From Streptococcus orisasini (GTDB lineage: Bacteria; Bacillota; Bacilli; Lactobacillales; Streptococcaceae), in NCBI RefSeq assembly GCF_001431045.1, contig NZ_BCLE01000022.1, positions 34,442 to 98,441 on the forward strand: DNA of 64,000 nucleotides, written 5' to 3'. Within the stretch, counting starts at the first letter, position 1; the number at the start of each line of letters is the position of its first letter. Made by a program: the position numbers and the translations under genes. The notes beneath the pieces are model-generated. The model was not told where the DNA came from, did not search any database, and saw nothing but the letters and a program-made list of their open reading frames with translations. Shown piece by piece: positions 63,075 to 64,000 of this stretch.

Positions 63075-63748
63075 TGATGGATTTACAAGCAAATAAAGAT
63101 CATATTTTTCAGGAAGTTGCCGCTTGTGCTCAGGCAGCCGGGCGCAGTAAGGATGATGTTACTGTTATTGCAGTTACGAAATATGTTGACAGTGATATGG
63201 CAGAAAAACTTGTTAAAACAGGTGTAAAACATATTGCCGAAAATAGGGTTGACAAATTTCTCGATAAATATCACGCCTTACAAGCCTATGATTTAACTTG
63301 GCACTTGATTGGCAGTCTGCAACGGCGCAAGGTTAAAGATATTATTAACTTGGTTGATTACTTTCATGCTCTTGATTCTGTAAAATTAGCTGCTGAAATT
63401 CAAAAACGTGCTGAGCATGTTATTAAATGTTTTTTGCAAGTTAATATTTCTGGCGAAGAAAGCAAACATGGATTCAAAGCATCAGAAGCAGTTAATATAC
63501 TTGAAGAAATTCAAAAATTTGATAAGATAAAAGTTGTTGGTTTGATGACAATGGCTCCAATGGATGCTTCCGAGCAAGAATTAGCAGAAATTTTCAGAGA
63601 AACCAATGAGTTAAGGAAAAACCTAAAAGAAAGAAACTTAAAGAATATGCCTTTGGATGAATTGAGCATGGGGATGAGCGGTGATTTTCCGCTTGCGGTT
63701 CAAAATGGTGCAACTTTTGTCCGGATAGGCAGTGCATTCTTTAGATGA
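63074..63748 (+). CDS. YggS/YlmE-family pyridoxal-phosphate-binding protein
   Basis: This 224-residue single-domain PLP barrel (alanine-racemase fold) has the PLP Lys in VIAVTKYVD, HLIGSLQRRKVKDII, VNISGEESKHGF and the SMGMSGDFPLAVQNGATFVRIG end. Family members control PLP supply and are not known to be enzymes. It is coupled to ftsZ; adjacent ATGs at 63074 and 63077 are both possible. sepF follows. Confidence 0.95.
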
Positions 63749-63761
63749 AACGGAGAAAAAT

Positions 63762-64000
63762 ATGGCACTTAGAGATAGCTTTAACAAAATTATTTCTTAC
63801 TTTGATACTGATGAGGTCAGCGAAGTAGAAGAGCCTGTTGCTGTACCGGCTCGACAGCAGGAGTCATCTAAACGTCCTGCTGCTCAGCAGACACAGCAAA
63901 ATGTAAAAAGCAGTCAGCATCAGTCTAATCAAGCGGCTCCTAGGCCTAATCAAGGTCAGTCGGTACAGAATCGCCGTCCAAGCGAAGAAAATATTCACCC
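63762..64000 (+). CDS. sepF: Cell division protein SepF, N-terminal part (cut by window end)
   Basis: The frame begins ATG 63762 (after CGGAG) and runs to the right edge, giving 79 residues. MALRDSFNKIISYF is the membrane-binding amphipathic helix of SepF. The Gln/Pro/Ser-rich linker follows; the FtsZ-binding core lies outside the window. Position after ftsZ-yggS supports the call. Confidence 0.92.
   Translation, partial: MALRDSFNKIISYFDTDEVSEVEEPVAVPARQQESSKRPAAQQTQQNVKSSQHQSNQAAPRPNQGQSVQNRRPSEENIH

Overview
The window reads as a chromosomal segment of a low-GC Gram-positive coccus, almost certainly a Streptococcus of the mutans group. From memory of the S. mutans chromosome, the runs cysK-yigZ-comFA-comFC-hpf, chorismate mutase-trpEGDCFBA, comC/dpr/yqgQ-glcK-rhodanese-typA and murD-murG-divIB-ftsA-ftsZ-yggS-sepF have the same order there. 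ComX-type cin boxes, a T-box trp leader and Gram-positive ribosome-binding sites agree with this. I see no rRNA, tRNA or CRISPR array.

Layout. (1) 1-6959: the end of a SorC-type regulator, then an anaerobic sugar operon with lactose/cellobiose-type PTS IIA, IIB and IIC, a glycyl radical enzyme, a fructose-6-phosphate-aldolase-type protein and GldA. A cre-like site overlaps the -35 of its promoter. (2) 7022-11693: cysK and yigZ leftwards, comFA-comFC and hpf rightwards. (3) 11741-15372: beta-glucoside operon (RpiR regulator, GH1 phospho-beta-glucosidase, PTS IIBC). (4) 15388-15693: a gene-free block dense in inverted repeats between two identical terminators. (5) 15837-19822: lipoprotein, DeoR regulator, HAD phosphatase and a YjbR/MmcQ protein with an EVE-like tail. 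(6) 20061-25673: an uncharacterised PTS operon with an ascorbate-type IIB and IIC, a regulator carrying the only EIIA, a TPR protein, a class II aldolase and a P-loop kinase. (7) 25719-29984: CcpN-like repressor, PPDK regulatory protein and pyruvate phosphate dikinase. (8) 30098-30834: an IS1182-type transposase remnant and the 3' end of a group II intron. (9) 30947-41218: secreted repeat protein, rsmD-coaD-PDZ protease, nucleotidase, yutD, rlmN, vanZ and a heterodimeric ABC exporter behind a MerR-type promoter. (10) 41312-48764: a small monooxygenase, then a T-box-controlled tryptophan operon headed by chorismate mutase. (11) 48945-53922: FMN/FAD reductase, prepilin peptidase, Dpr, YqgQ, glucokinase and a rhodanese-like protein. 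(12) 54064-64000: typA, a DUF3165 protein and the division/cell-wall cluster, running off the end inside sepF.

How the parts work together. Three separate PTS modules feed sugar phosphates to dedicated cleavage enzymes. Module 1 matches gene for gene the 'anhydroglycolysis' route described for E. coli YbiW/PflD, FsaA/B and GldA. Module 6 looks like an undescribed PTS-kinase-aldolase pathway. Module 7 sits at the PEP/pyruvate node that powers all PTS uptake. The repressor in module 7 begins with a non-canonical ATT codon. Two late competence loci have cin boxes immediately before the start codon, and three further genes have vegetative -10 boxes 7-8 bases before ATG, so leaderless transcripts may be common here.
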